24,504 nucleotides of DNA from Bacteroidota bacterium (GCA_021778375.1 JAJYCM010000009.1:1-24504); one strand, 5' to 3'; shown: positions 8,837 through 17,845, counted from the first letter of the stretch. Notes: generated by a model not told the origin, from the letters alone. Made by a program: numbers and translations.

Positions 8837-11800
8837 TTATTCCCCTTGATCATAATTCAATATAGGAGATAGCCATCGTTCAACCTCTTCCAAACTCATC
8901 CCTTTACGCTTGTGATAATCAAGAACCTGGTCTTTTCCTATTTTACCGACATTAAAATATTTTGCTTCGCGGTGTGCAAAATACAAACCGCTGACAGAAG
9001 CAGCAGGATACATCGCCAGGCTTTCCGTTAATTTTATCAATGTATTTTTTTCTGCTTCAAGCAAATCGAAGATTACTAATTTCTCTGTATGATCCGGTTG
9101 AGCAGGATAACCTGGTGCGGGACGAATTCCGGTGTAACTTTCTTTTATTAAATCTTCTTGGGATAGTTTTTCGTCATGAGAATAGCCCCAATAATTTTGT
9201 CGTACAAGCTCATGAAGTAGTTCTGCAAATGCCTCTGCCAATCTATCGGCAAGAGCTTTTACCATTATTGCACTATAATCATCATGGTCGGTTTCATATT
9301 TTTTTACGAGTTCATCAACGCCGTGTCCGGTAGTAACTGCAAAAGCGCCAACGTAATCCAACTTGCCGGAATCCTTCGGCGCTATAAAGTCTGCAAGGGC
9401 AAGGTTTGGAACATTGTCAGATTTATCAGCCTGCGACCTAAGCGTATGTAATACTGTCTTAACTCCTGTCCGGGTCTCATCTGAGTAAATTTCAATATCG
9501 TCACCGGCAGAGTTTGCCGGAAATATTCCGGCTACTCCGTGAGCTGAAAATAAATTTTTGCTTACTATCTCATCGAGTAGCTTATTAGCATCCTGAAAAA
9601 GTTTTTTGGATTCTGTCCCGTATTTTTCATTTTCAAAAATGGAAGGATACTTTCCCTTTAACTCCCACGTCAAAAAGAATGGCGTCCAGTCGATATATTT
9701 TCGTAAAGTTTCAAGCGGAAAGTTTTTAAGTACCGTAATACCGCTCTTCATTGGTTTGAAGATTTCCTCTTTGCACCAATCAATTTTTAATTTGTTTTTT
9801 CTTGCCTTATCAAGGGAAATAAAACTCTTTGCTGCCTTTTTCTTTTGATGGTCCTCCCGAATTCTCTGATATTCTTTTTTGGTTTTTGTTTCAAAATTTG
9901 ACTTAATATTCAAGTCCGGGTTAATCAAATTACTAACAACAGGAACACTTCGGGAAGCGTCAAGAACGTGCACTGTAGTGCCGCTGTAGTTCGGGGCAAT
10001 TTTCACCGCTGTATGAATTCGCGAGGTTGTAGCTCCACCGATAAGCAGCGGAAGCTTAAATCCGCGGCGTTCCATCTCCTTTGCAATATGAACCATTTCA
10101 TCAAGCGACGGCGTAATTAAACCGCTAACGCCAATCACATCCACTTTTTCATCAATTGCAGTTTGAAGAATCTTTTCAGCGCTTACCATCACTCCAAGAT
10201 CGATAACTGAGTAATTATTGCAGCCGAGAACAACTCCAACAATATTCTTCCCAATATCGTGAACATCTCCCTTTACGGTAGCCATAAGCACTTTGCCGGC
10301 TTGGCGGGTATCATTTGAATCAATCTTTTCCTGCTCAATATAAGGAATTAAATAGGCAACAGCTTTTTTCATAACGCGGGCGCTTTTTACAACCTGAGGT
10401 AAAAACATTTTGCCGGCGCCGAATAAATCGCCCACTACATTCATTCCTTCCATCAACGGGCCTTCAATCACATCAATCGGCTTCTTAAATTGGCGGCGGG
10501 CTTCTTCCGTATCCTCTTCGATAAAATCGACGATTCCTTTAATCAAAGCATGCTTTAATCTTTCATGAACACTTTCTTTGCGCCATTCATCTTCTTTAAC
10601 AATTCCCTTTCCTTTTTGCTTTACTGATTCAGCAAACTCCACTAGCCTTTCTGTCGAATCGCTTCGGCGGTTGAACAAAACGTCTTCAATGAGAACTAAA
10701 AGGTCTTTGGGAATTTCTTCGTAAACTTCAAGTTGCCCCGCGTTAACAATTCCCATATCCATACCCGCCTTTATTGCATGATATAGAAATGCCGAGTGCA
10801 TTGCTTCGCGAACAACATTGTTACCGCGAAATGAAAAAGAAATATTGCTGACTCCTCCGCTTACTTTTGCAAGAGGAAGGTTTTGTTTTATCCAGCGCAC
10901 AGTCTCAATGTAATCAACCGCATAATTATTATGTTCTTCTATGCCTGTTCCGACTGTTAAAATATTAGGATCAAAAATAACATCTTGCGGAGCGAAACCG
11001 ATTTCTTCCGTCAATATTTTATAAGCGCGCTTACAAATCTCAGTCCTTCTTTGCAATGAATCGCCTTGCCCTTTTTCATCAAAAGCCATCACGATAACAG
11101 CCGCTCCAAAATTTAAGATTTTTCTTGCGTGATCCTTAAATACTTTCTCGCCTTCCTTTAAGCTTATTGAATTTACGATGCTTTTTCCCTGAAGGCATTT
11201 TAACCCGCTTTCTATAACTGACCACTTTGAAGAATCAATCATTATCGGCAGCTTTGAAATATCCGGTTCTGCTTGAAGTAAATTAAGAAATTTCCTCATT
11301 GCCTCTTCAGAGTCAATCAAACCTTCGTCCATATTCACGTCTAAAACTTGTGCGCCGCCTTCCACTTGGCTTCTTGCTACTGCAAGCGCACCTTCGTAAT
11401 CACCCGAAAGAATTAGTTTCTCAAACTTTTTTGATCCGGTAATATTTGTCCTTTCACCAATATTTACAAAATTAGTCTCAGGTCGAATTACTAGCGGCTC
11501 AAGCCCGCTCAATCTTAAATACGGTTCAATAACCGGAATTACTCTCGGCTTAAAATCTGCCGCCATATTTGCTATAGCTTTGATATGGTCCGGAGTCGTA
11601 CCGCAGCAGCCGCCGACTATGTTGTAGAAATTGTTTTCCGCAAATTCCTTTAGTATTGATGACGTCACCTTTGCAGTTTCATCATATTCTCCCATCTCAT
11701 TCGGAAGTCCGGCATTCGGATAAATACTTACAAAACAATTTGCTATTTTTGAAAGCTCTTCAATAAACGGACGCATTTGTCTTGCACCGAACGAACAGTT

Positions 11801-12538
11801 TAGCCCAACGCTTAATAAATTTTTTGTGTGTGCTATTGAAATCCAAAAGGCTTCAGTCGTTTGCCCCGATAATGTTCTGCCGCTTAGATCGACAATTGTA
11901 CCGGAAATCATTACCGGAATTTGCAAATTATTTTTTTCGCAGTATTCGGAGATCGCATAAATTGCAGTTTTACAGTTAAGCGTATCAAATACAGTTTCGA
12001 TTAAGAGTATGTCGGCGCCCCCATCGATTAAACCCCGTATCTGTTCATGATATGAATCAACAAGCTGATCAAAAGTAACAGCCCGGTAACCGGGATCGTT
12101 GACATCAGGCGAAAGTGATGCGGTTTTATTTGTCGGTCCTAAAGCGCCTGCGACAAATCGCGGTTTGGCAGGATCTTTTTTAGTAAACTTCTCTGCGGTT
12201 TCCTTAGCAATTTTTGCAGCATTATAATTAAGTTCATAAACTAAATCTTCAAGTTTATAATCAGCTTGTGCTATTGAAGTCGAATTAAAAGTGTTCGTCT
12301 CAATTATATCTGCTCCGGCTTGGAGGTAAGCGCTGTGAATTTCTTTTATGATTTCCGGTTGTGTAATTGAAAGAAGATCGTTATCACCTTTCAAATCGGA
12401 AGAATGATTCTTAAATCTTTCGCCCCTAAAATCTTCCTCCCGTAATTTCCTTTGTTGAATCATCGTTCCCATTGCTCCGTCAAGAACGAGAATCCTCTCT
12501 CTTAAAATATTTTTTAATTGTTCTAATTTATTTTTCAT
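8837..12538 (-). CDS. metH: Cobalamin-dependent methionine synthase
   Basis: Transfers a methyl group from 5-methyltetrahydrofolate through cob(I)alamin to homocysteine. The 1233-residue protein is full length (E. coli about 1227) with all modules in order. The homocysteine domain has zinc cysteines C248 (GLNCSFG), C311 and C312 (GGCCGTTPDHI). The pterin-binding domain begins near NIGERTNITGSKKF. The cobalamin domain has the axial ligand H760 in DVHDIGKN. The C-terminal reactivation domain contains RPAPGYPAQPDH. No cobalamin or SAM riboswitch could be recognised in the 169-nt leader; instead there is a short palindrome at 12638-12654. It is divergent from hldD and leads a probable two-gene unit with the phosphoesterase gene. 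Confidence 0.98.
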   Translation of the reverse strand: MKNKLEQLKNILRERILVLDGAMGTMIQQRKLREEDFRGERFKNHSSDLKGDNDLLSITQPEIIKEIHSAYLQAGADIIETNTFNSTSIAQADYKLEDLVYELNYNAAKIAKETAEKFTKKDPAKPRFVAGALGPTNKTASLSPDVNDPGYRAVTFDQLVDSYHEQIRGLIDGGADILLIETVFDTLNCKTAIYAISEYCEKNNLQIPVMISGTIVDLSGRTLSGQTTEAFWISIAHTKNLLSVGLNCSFGARQMRPFIEELSKIANCFVSIYPNAGLPNEMGEYDETAKVTSSILKEFAENNFYNIVGGCCGTTPDHIKAIANMAADFKPRVIPVIEPYLRLSGLEPLVIRPETNFVNIGERTNITGSKKFEKLILSGDYEGALAVARSQVEGGAQVLDVNMDEGLIDSEEAMRKFLNLLQAEPDISKLPIMIDSSKWSVIESGLKCLQGKSIVNSISLKEGEKVFKDHARKILNFGAAVIVMAFDEKGQGDSLQRRTEICKRAYKILTEEIGFAPQDVIFDPNILTVGTGIEEHNNYAVDYIETVRWIKQNLPLAKVSGGVSNISFSFRGNNVVREAMHSAFLYHAIKAGMDMGIVNAGQLEVYEEIPKDLLVLIEDVLFNRRSDSTERLVEFAESVKQKGKGIVKEDEWRKESVHERLKHALIKGIVDFIEEDTEEARRQFKKPIDVIEGPLMEGMNVVGDLFGAGKMFLPQVVKSARVMKKAVAYLIPYIEQEKIDSNDTRQAGKVLMATVKGDVHDIGKNIVGVVLGCNNYSVIDLGVMVSAEKILQTAIDEKVDVIGVSGLITPSLDEMVHIAKEMERRGFKLPLLIGGATTSRIHTAVKIAPNYSGTTVHVLDASRSVPVVSNLINPDLNIKSNFETKTKKEYQRIREDHQKKKAAKSFISLDKARKNKLKIDWCKEEIFKPMKSGITVLKNFPLETLRKYIDWTPFFLTWELKGKYPSIFENEKYGTESKKLFQDANKLLDEIVSKNLFSAHGVAGIFPANSAGDDIEIYSDETRTGVKTVLHTLRSQADKSDNVPNLALADFIAPKDSGKLDYVGAFAVTTGHGVDELVKKYETDHDDYSAIMVKALADRLAEAFAELLHELVRQNYWGYSHDEKLSQEDLIKESYTGIRPAPGYPAQPDHTEKLVIFDLLEAEKNTLIKLTESLAMYPAASVSGLYFAHREAKYFNVGKIGKDQVLDYHKRKGMSLEEVERWLSPILNYDQGE

Positions 12539-12637
12539 GATAATTCTAATTGTCTTCTCAAAAATTTAGCGGGCTTTCCATTTTTGCCCTCGTAATTATT
12601 TTCCTTCGTAAAGCTTTATTCAGCTAATTATCGTTGT

Positions 12638-12654
12638 TTTGTAACGATTACAAA
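12638..12654. promoter_or_regulatory. 17-bp palindrome between metH and hldD
   Basis: TTTGTAACGATTACAAA is a perfect inverted repeat of 7-bp arms around CGA, in the 169-bp divergent intergenic region. Overlapping it on the minus strand is TATATTTG (12658-12651), a match to the Bacteroidota -7 element TAnnTTTG, so the dyad would lie at the metH transcription start. It is operator-like; the binding protein is not evident. Confidence 0.45.
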
Positions 12655-12707
12655 TATAATTAAATTGATAGTAATAAAAATTAATCTTTGTTAACTGGAG
12701 TTTTAGA

Positions 12708-13688
12708 ATGATCGTAGTAACTGGCGGCGCTGGGTTTATAGGCAGCGCAATTGTTTGGAAGTTAAATAAGCTTGGTGAAAGTGATGTCATTATTGTTGAT
12801 GAACTTGGCCAAGATGAAAAATGGAAAAATCTTGCCGGTATAAAATTTTATGATTTCATAAATAAGGATGAATTTATAAATCACCTTGACAGTCTTCTTG
12901 ATTCCGGAATTAAAGCAATCATTCACATGGGCGCAAACTCTTCTACTACAGAAAAGGATGCCGATCATCTTTTAAAAAATAATTTTGAATATACACGAAA
13001 ACTTGCGCGATTTTCAGTGAAGAATAACATTAGATTTATTTATGCATCTTCTGCGGCTACCTACGGCGACGGCTCTCTTGGATTTGATGATGATGAAACC
13101 ATTGTACCGCGATTAAGACCATTAAATATGTACGGCTATTCGAAAAATCTTTTTGACATTTGGGCTATTAAAGAAAATTTGATGGATAAAATCACCGGCA
13201 TTAAATATTTTAATGTTTATGGTCCAAACGAATATCATAAAGGCGATATGCGCAGCGTAGTAAACAAAGCTTACGAACAGATTCTTACTACGGGTAAAGT
13301 TAAACTATTTAAATCGCAACTTGCAGCATACAAAGACGGGGAACAGATGCGAGATTTTGTTTATGTAAAAGATGCAATTGATATGACGTTATATTTTTTA
13401 GATAAAAAAGAAATAAATGGTCTATTTAATGTTGGCTCGGGAAAAGCAAGAACTTGGAATGATCTGGTAACGGCAATTTTTAAAGCATTGAATAAACCTA
13501 TAAATATTGAATACATCGATATGCCCGGGCATCTGGCTGCAAAATATCAATATCTTACCGAAGCAAAGTTGGATAAAATTAAAAAAGCCGGTTACTCAAA
13601 ATCAATCTCTTCGCTTGAAGATGGAGTAACCGACTATGTAAAAAACTACCTTATAAAAAACAATTATCTTGATTTTAACGACGATTAG
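12708..13688 (+). CDS. hldD: ADP-L-glycero-D-manno-heptose 6-epimerase
   Basis: Extended short-chain dehydrogenase that epimerises ADP-D-glycero-beta-D-manno-heptose, supplying heptose for lipopolysaccharide inner core. The 326-residue protein starts with the Rossmann motif TGGAGFIGS and continues with IIVDELGQDEKWKNL, a segment characteristic of HldD rather than generic epimerases. The catalytic pair Y142-x3-K146 lies in MYGYSK, and KYFNVYGPNEYHKGDMRSVV is the substrate region. CTGGAG is a good ribosome site for the ATG. The presence of this gene implies a heptose-containing outer-membrane glycolipid. Its stop overlaps by 4 nt the stop of the convergent acidic-protein gene. No other heptose genes are in view. 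Confidence 0.95.
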   Translation: MIVVTGGAGFIGSAIVWKLNKLGESDVIIVDELGQDEKWKNLAGIKFYDFINKDEFINHLDSLLDSGIKAIIHMGANSSTTEKDADHLLKNNFEYTRKLARFSVKNNIRFIYASSAATYGDGSLGFDDDETIVPRLRPLNMYGYSKNLFDIWAIKENLMDKITGIKYFNVYGPNEYHKGDMRSVVNKAYEQILTTGKVKLFKSQLAAYKDGEQMRDFVYVKDAIDMTLYFLDKKEINGLFNVGSGKARTWNDLVTAIFKALNKPINIEYIDMPGHLAAKYQYLTEAKLDKIKKAGYSKSISSLEDGVTDYVKNYLIKNNYLDFNDD

Positions 13689-14029
13689 AAATTGTCATCA
13701 CCTTCTATATCATCTTCTTCATCTTCGTCGAAATCGAAATCTTCTTCATAAAAATCTTCCTCTTCGGATGGTTCCTCTTTAACTTCATCCTCGTCAATTT
13801 CCTCCTCGTCTTCGAAATCTTCCTCATCTTCTAAATCATCATCAAAGTCGTCGTCGTCATCTTCAAAATCATCATCTTCATCAGGATCGCTTTTCTTTTT
13901 AGCCAAATTTATTTTGAAGTCTTCTTCATTTCCTCTTGACGGCAGATTATCTTGATGAATAATATGTTCCAGAAGCTCATCTTCGTTTATAACAATGTAT
14001 TCTTCTGATAAATTAATTATGCCTATCAT
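13685..14029 (-). CDS. Highly acidic protein of unknown function
   Basis: 114 residues. The first ~45 have ordinary composition (MIGIINLSEEYIVINEDEL, then a short basic patch AKKK); from about residue 47 the rest is almost entirely Asp and Glu with interspersed Phe. I do not recognise a family. The sequence has no signal peptide or membrane segment. A real gene is supported by AAAGGAGA 9 nt before the ATG, clean intergenic sequence upstream and a stop placed exactly at the end of hldD. An acidic tail of this kind could mimic nucleic acid or bind basic proteins or metals, as in the RNA polymerase delta subunit, but no homology is claimed. The DNA is low complexity (TCTTC/ATC runs), so replication slippage may vary its length. 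Confidence 0.72.
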   Translation of the reverse strand: MIGIINLSEEYIVINEDELLEHIIHQDNLPSRGNEEDFKINLAKKKSDPDEDDDFEDDDDDFDDDLEDEEDFEDEEEIDEDEVKEEPSEEEDFYEEDFDFDEDEEDDIEGDDNF

Positions 14030-14216
14030 TACAAAAAGTCTCCTTTAAAAAAATTATCTTTTACATACAAATATAAATAAATTTTTTAAGTTTATAGTTC
14101 TGTGTTTTTAGAAGATAAATAACAAATTATAATAAATATTTTTCTTCTTATGCTAAAACTTAAAGCACTAAATAAATAGTGTCAATACATTTGCTAATCA
14201 TTAAAGAAAATTAATA

Positions 14217-14681
14217 ATGAAACTTGCAACACTCTGCTACGTGATTGATAAAAAGAAAAATCGTACATTAATGCTTCACCGGGTAAAAAAGGTAAATGAC
14301 GTTCACGAAGGGAAATGGAATGGGCTTGGAGGTAAATTAGAAATAGGTGAAACCCCTGAAGAGTGCGTTATTAGAGAAATTAAAGAGGAATCAGGATTAT
14401 CCATTTCAGATCCAAGATTACATGGCTTCATTACCTTCCCTTTGTTTGACGGCATTGATGATTGGTATGTCTTTGTTTTCACGGCTGAAAATTATTTCGG
14501 TGAAATAATCGAATCCGCAGAAGGAAATCTTGAATGGATCCCGAGTGAAAGTATAACAGCTTTAAATTTATGGGATGGCGATGCGATCTTCCTTAAATGG
14601 CTAAAAGAAGATAAATTCTTCAGCGCAAAATTTATTTACGAAAGGGGAATGCTTAAAAATCATAGCGTTACATTTTATTAA
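14217..14681 (+). CDS. Nudix hydrolase, MutT/8-oxo-dGTPase-like
   Basis: Hydrolyses a nucleoside diphosphate linked to another group. The 154-residue protein contains a perfect Nudix box, GGKLEIGETPEECVIREIKEESGL (G-x5-E-x7-REIKEESG pattern, about residues 40-63). The N-terminal KKNRTLMLHRVKKVNDVHEGKWNGLGGK and later WYVFVFTAE segments resemble the MutT/MutX 8-oxo-dGTP diphosphatase subgroup of about the same length. The exact substrate cannot be read from sequence. The permease gene begins one base after its stop, so the two are translated from one message. Confidence 0.88.
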   Translation: MKLATLCYVIDKKKNRTLMLHRVKKVNDVHEGKWNGLGGKLEIGETPEECVIREIKEESGLSISDPRLHGFITFPLFDGIDDWYVFVFTAENYFGEIIESAEGNLEWIPSESITALNLWDGDAIFLKWLKEDKFFSAKFIYERGMLKNHSVTFY

Positions 14682-14682
14682 G

Positions 14683-15915
14683 ATGATTTCTTTTATTACT
14701 CTTCTGATAGTCTTTTCCCTTATTGCTATCCGTCAAATCGGGAATGTAAAACTACATATCTGGCAGATAATGCTTGGCGGCGCTGTTGTCGTTTTACTTT
14801 CTGGACAAATTTCTTTTCCTGCTGCATTACATGCGATCAACTTTGATGTAATTGTTTTTCTTTTCGGTATGTTCATCGTTGGTCGAGCACTTGAAGAAAG
14901 CGGTTACCTGTCTCATCTTTCTTACCTGCTATTTAAACGCGCACAATCTTTAGACATTGTCATACTAATAATTTTATTTGTGATGGGAATAACGTCTTCC
15001 TTTTTGATGAATGATACCGTTGCAATAATTGGAACTCCCGTTGTTTTGCTTGTCGCAAAACAAAATAAAATAGAATCAAAAATATTGTTACTTGCTCTAG
15101 CCTTTGCCGTTACTATCGGCAGCGTAATGAGCCCAATTGGCAATCCGCAAAATTTAATAATTGCAGTTAATGGAGGCGTAAAAAATTCTTTTGTGGTATT
15201 CCTAAAATTCCTGTTCATTCCAACGATTCTAAATTTGATTTTTGCCTATTTACTTCTGAAACTTTTCTTTAGAAAAGAATTCAAAAAAGAATTAAAAAAT
15301 ATATCCCCACAGCTAATTATCGATAAAAAATTAGCTATGCTTTCTAAAATATCATTAGTAGTAATTTTTATAGCAGTCATTTTAAAGATTACATTAATTT
15401 CCTTTCACTTTAATTATGATTTTAGATTGACAGATATCGCCGTAGTTGCTGCTTTGCCAATTGTTCTTTTCGATAGTAGAAGATTTGATATAATTAAAAA
15501 AATTGATTGGCATACACTAGCTTTTTTTGCAGCCATGTTCGTCTTGATGCAAAGCGTTTGGAACAGCGGAATATTTCAAAAAGGTATGGACTATTCTGAC
15601 TTCAATTTAAAATCAACTCTGATAATTTTGGGCATAAGTGTTATTTTAAGTCAATTAATTTCAAATGTTCCATTAGTCGTCTTGTATCTGCCTCTCCTTA
15701 TGCGGCTTGGAATAGGAACAAGGGGAATGCTTGCCTTATCTGCAGGAAGCACTATTGCGGGAAATCTTTTTATACTTGGGGCTGCAAGCAATATAATAAT
15801 TATTCAAACTGCAGAAAAAAGAACAGGCGATACTTTAACCTTTATAGATTTTGCAAAGATTGGTGTTCCGCTTACAATCGTAAATTTGCTCGTTTACTAT
15901 TTATTCCTACATTAG
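14683..15915 (+). CDS. Ion-transporter-superfamily (ArsB/SLC13-like) permease
   Basis: 410-residue inner-membrane protein with about ten to eleven hydrophobic segments. It has the two-fold repeated layout of the ion-transporter superfamily: re-entrant loops marked by SFLMNDTVAIIGTPVVLL and SPIGNPQNLIIA in the first half and by LISNVPLVVLYLPLL and LGAASNIIIIQTAEK in the second. The GNPQN and GAASN motifs correspond to the SLC13/ArsB-type ion-binding loops. Anion, Na+/H+ or arsenite transport are all possible; the substrate is unknown. It directly follows the Nudix gene (1-nt gap) and its stop overlaps that of the convergent beta-lactamase-fold gene. Confidence 0.85.
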   Translation: MISFITLLIVFSLIAIRQIGNVKLHIWQIMLGGAVVVLLSGQISFPAALHAINFDVIVFLFGMFIVGRALEESGYLSHLSYLLFKRAQSLDIVILIILFVMGITSSFLMNDTVAIIGTPVVLLVAKQNKIESKILLLALAFAVTIGSVMSPIGNPQNLIIAVNGGVKNSFVVFLKFLFIPTILNLIFAYLLLKLFFRKEFKKELKNISPQLIIDKKLAMLSKISLVVIFIAVILKITLISFHFNYDFRLTDIAVVAALPIVLFDSRRFDIIKKIDWHTLAFFAAMFVLMQSVWNSGIFQKGMDYSDFNLKSTLIILGISVILSQLISNVPLVVLYLPLLMRLGIGTRGMLALSAGSTIAGNLFILGAASNIIIIQTAEKRTGDTLTFIDFAKIGVPLTIVNLLVYYLFLH

Positions 15916-17348
15916 AGAGCGCCAAGACTTGCAAGCATTTTTGCAGCGTGATTGTTTGTTGTGTCAATTTTAAGAGCTTTTTTATAATTTGAAATAGCAT
16001 CCTTCTTATCGTTGATTTGAAGATAAACATCTGCGAGCCTGTTGTAAACGCTCGGAATATAATTGAACAATGTTACATTCAACTTTAATATTTCAACAGC
16101 CCACTTTATTTTGCCGATAAGTAAAAGTTCACGACCAATACTGTCTAATTGTTGTTCGTTATTAACTTCATAATGGTCTTCATTAAAAATCTTTCCATAA
16201 TTGTTAACAAAGTATTCGATGCCGTGTTTTTGGCATTCATTAAACACAAATCTTTCGAATGGAATCCTTGGCGGCAAATATTTTCTTCCAAATAAAATCA
16301 TTTTAATTAGATAAGTAACTTCTTCGGCACTTGGTTGACTAAAATTTGATAGGACAATTATTGTATATCCTTCCTTAAAGAATCTATACCAAACAGCATT
16401 AAATCCGGGAATACTTCCCTCAATTCCGAATGTCTCTTTGCTAATATAATCTTTCCAAGACCTGTTACCCGGATTTGAAAAATCTTTAGTAAATAGTTTA
16501 AGTTTATTTTTATTCGATAAAAGAATTGTATCTGTAGCAAGTGATTTGTCAAGCTTTAACAAATCACCGGCGGTTGTATAAATCCCACTATCACCTCCAT
16601 TTTTTAAATTAAGGTCAAGATTACCATCTAAATCTTCGTCGGGCAAAACTTTATAACCTGTTGCCCTGCCACCTTCGTTGCTAATTGCTATATCGAATCC
16701 GCTTTCGTTCATTTTAAGAGGGCTAAATATTTTTTCTTTCAGGATATCGTTGAAATTCTTTCCATAAATCTTTTCGATAATTGCTGCAAGAATTACAAAA
16801 CCGGAAGTCGAATATGAAATTTTTGTCCCGGGTTCAAAGTTTAATTTTTCCTTTCTAATAATTGAAACAAAATCTGCGGTCGATTTCAGACTATCTCTTA
16901 ATTTCTTGTATAACGGGTCCCCGGCATAATTCCCAAAGCCGCTTTTATTAAGCAGCAAATCAAGAATAGTTACCTTACTTTTGCCGTTCTTATTAAAGCC
17001 AGGTAGATATTTTCCGATTGTGTCACTCAAAATTAACTTCCCATCCTGCACGAGCTGCAAAGTTAAAATTGCTGTTAGGAATTGTGTTGTAGCGCCGATG
17101 TAGAACTTAGTATTTAATTTATTTAGGGTTTTCTCTTTATAATTCGCGAATCCAAATGCTTTATGGTAGAGCGGATTATTATTGATTGAAATAAGGACTA
17201 CACCCGAAAACATTTTTAGTTTTACAAATTGATTCATAACCGAATCAACCTGACTTACAACATTTTGTTGTGCGTTTACTTCTATTGTGATAGAAAAAAT
17301 AAAGATTATGAGAGAAACAAAATATTTAAGTATTCTGGTGCGAATCAT
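15912..17348 (-). CDS. Secreted beta-lactamase-fold protein, catalytic residues lost, with TPR tail
   Basis: 478 residues: signal peptide (about 1-26, ending EVNA), a class C beta-lactamase/penicillin-binding-protein domain (about 30-350) and a TPR-like C-terminus (YNRLADVYLQINDKKDAISNYKKALKIDTTN). The domain is clear from FAPGTKISYSTSGF-like, SPLKMNESGF and GSIPGFNAVWYRF segments, but the active site is not conserved. The family motif S-x-x-K reads A86-T-T-Q89 in FYIGATTQFLTA; Y179-S-T181 replaces Y-x-N; the H/K-T-G motif reads IEG before SIPGF; and LLxHTSG reads LLLNKSG. The frame is intact, so this looks like a selected non-enzymatic binding protein rather than a pseudogene. It follows the VOC gene by 11 nt. 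Confidence 0.88.
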   Translation of the reverse strand: MIRTRILKYFVSLIIFIFSITIEVNAQQNVVSQVDSVMNQFVKLKMFSGVVLISINNNPLYHKAFGFANYKEKTLNKLNTKFYIGATTQFLTAILTLQLVQDGKLILSDTIGKYLPGFNKNGKSKVTILDLLLNKSGFGNYAGDPLYKKLRDSLKSTADFVSIIRKEKLNFEPGTKISYSTSGFVILAAIIEKIYGKNFNDILKEKIFSPLKMNESGFDIAISNEGGRATGYKVLPDEDLDGNLDLNLKNGGDSGIYTTAGDLLKLDKSLATDTILLSNKNKLKLFTKDFSNPGNRSWKDYISKETFGIEGSIPGFNAVWYRFFKEGYTIIVLSNFSQPSAEEVTYLIKMILFGRKYLPPRIPFERFVFNECQKHGIEYFVNNYGKIFNEDHYEVNNEQQLDSIGRELLLIGKIKWAVEILKLNVTLFNYIPSVYNRLADVYLQINDKKDAISNYKKALKIDTTNNHAAKMLASLGAL

Positions 17349-17359
17349 TTTTCTTCATT

Positions 17360-17845
17360 TCAATCCAGTTCAGAGAGAAGGTCAAGAATATCAAGATGCT
17401 TTGTTACCATTTGTAAGTGTCCTTCTTCATCAATTGGCCATTGATCCAATAATCGATCAGCATAAAGCTCAACGCCGTTGCCATCCGGATCGGTAAGATA
17501 AATTGATTCTGAAACACCGTGATCGGAAGCTCCTTCGAGAGGGTAATTTATTTCATATAGTCTTTTTAAAACACGAGCGAGTTCTTTTCTGTTTGGAAAA
17601 AGAATCGCAAAATGGTAAAGCCCCGTATGTCCGGGCGGCGGCGGGGTTGCGTTAGTACCGCGCCATGTATTTAGCCCAATATGGTGATGATAACCACCCG
17701 CAGATAAAAAAACTGCGGAGTCACCGAAATATGATGTAACTTCAAAACCCAGTAAGTCGCGGTAAAATTTTAGCGAGCGTTCAATGTCAGAAACAGTTAA
17801 ATGAATATGTCCAATTTTAACTTCTGGGTGAATAATAGTTTTCAA
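17360..17845 (-). CDS. VOC-family metalloprotein (CatE-like half)
   Basis: 161 residues with two beta-alpha-beta-beta-beta modules of the vicinal-oxygen-chelate fold. GHIHLTVSDIERSLKFYRDLLGFEV gives the first metal histidine (H15 of IHL), YHHHIGLNTWRG and GLYHFAILFPNRKEL follow, and DPDGNGVELYADR gives the metal glutamate. The sequence most resembles the N-terminal half of two-domain catechol 2,3-dioxygenases such as CatE, including the W...H-L-Q-M-V-T linker at its end, but stops where the second half would begin. It could be a dioxygenase, glyoxalase-like enzyme or binding protein. It is the first gene of a minus-strand pair with the beta-lactamase-fold gene. Confidence 0.85.
   Translation of the reverse strand: MKTIIHPEVKIGHIHLTVSDIERSLKFYRDLLGFEVTSYFGDSAVFLSAGGYHHHIGLNTWRGTNATPPPPGHTGLYHFAILFPNRKELARVLKRLYEINYPLEGASDHGVSESIYLTDPDGNGVELYADRLLDQWPIDEEGHLQMVTKHLDILDLLSELD

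Noticed and set aside
12539..12707. Cobalamin or SAM riboswitch before metH
   Set aside because: No B12-box-like or SAM-type conserved blocks could be recognised by eye; only a short palindrome is visible. A covariance-model scan would settle it.
15912..17348. Calling the beta-lactamase-fold gene a pseudogene
   Set aside because: The frame, signal peptide and fold motifs are intact; only catalytic residues differ, which fits a retained non-enzymatic protein better.
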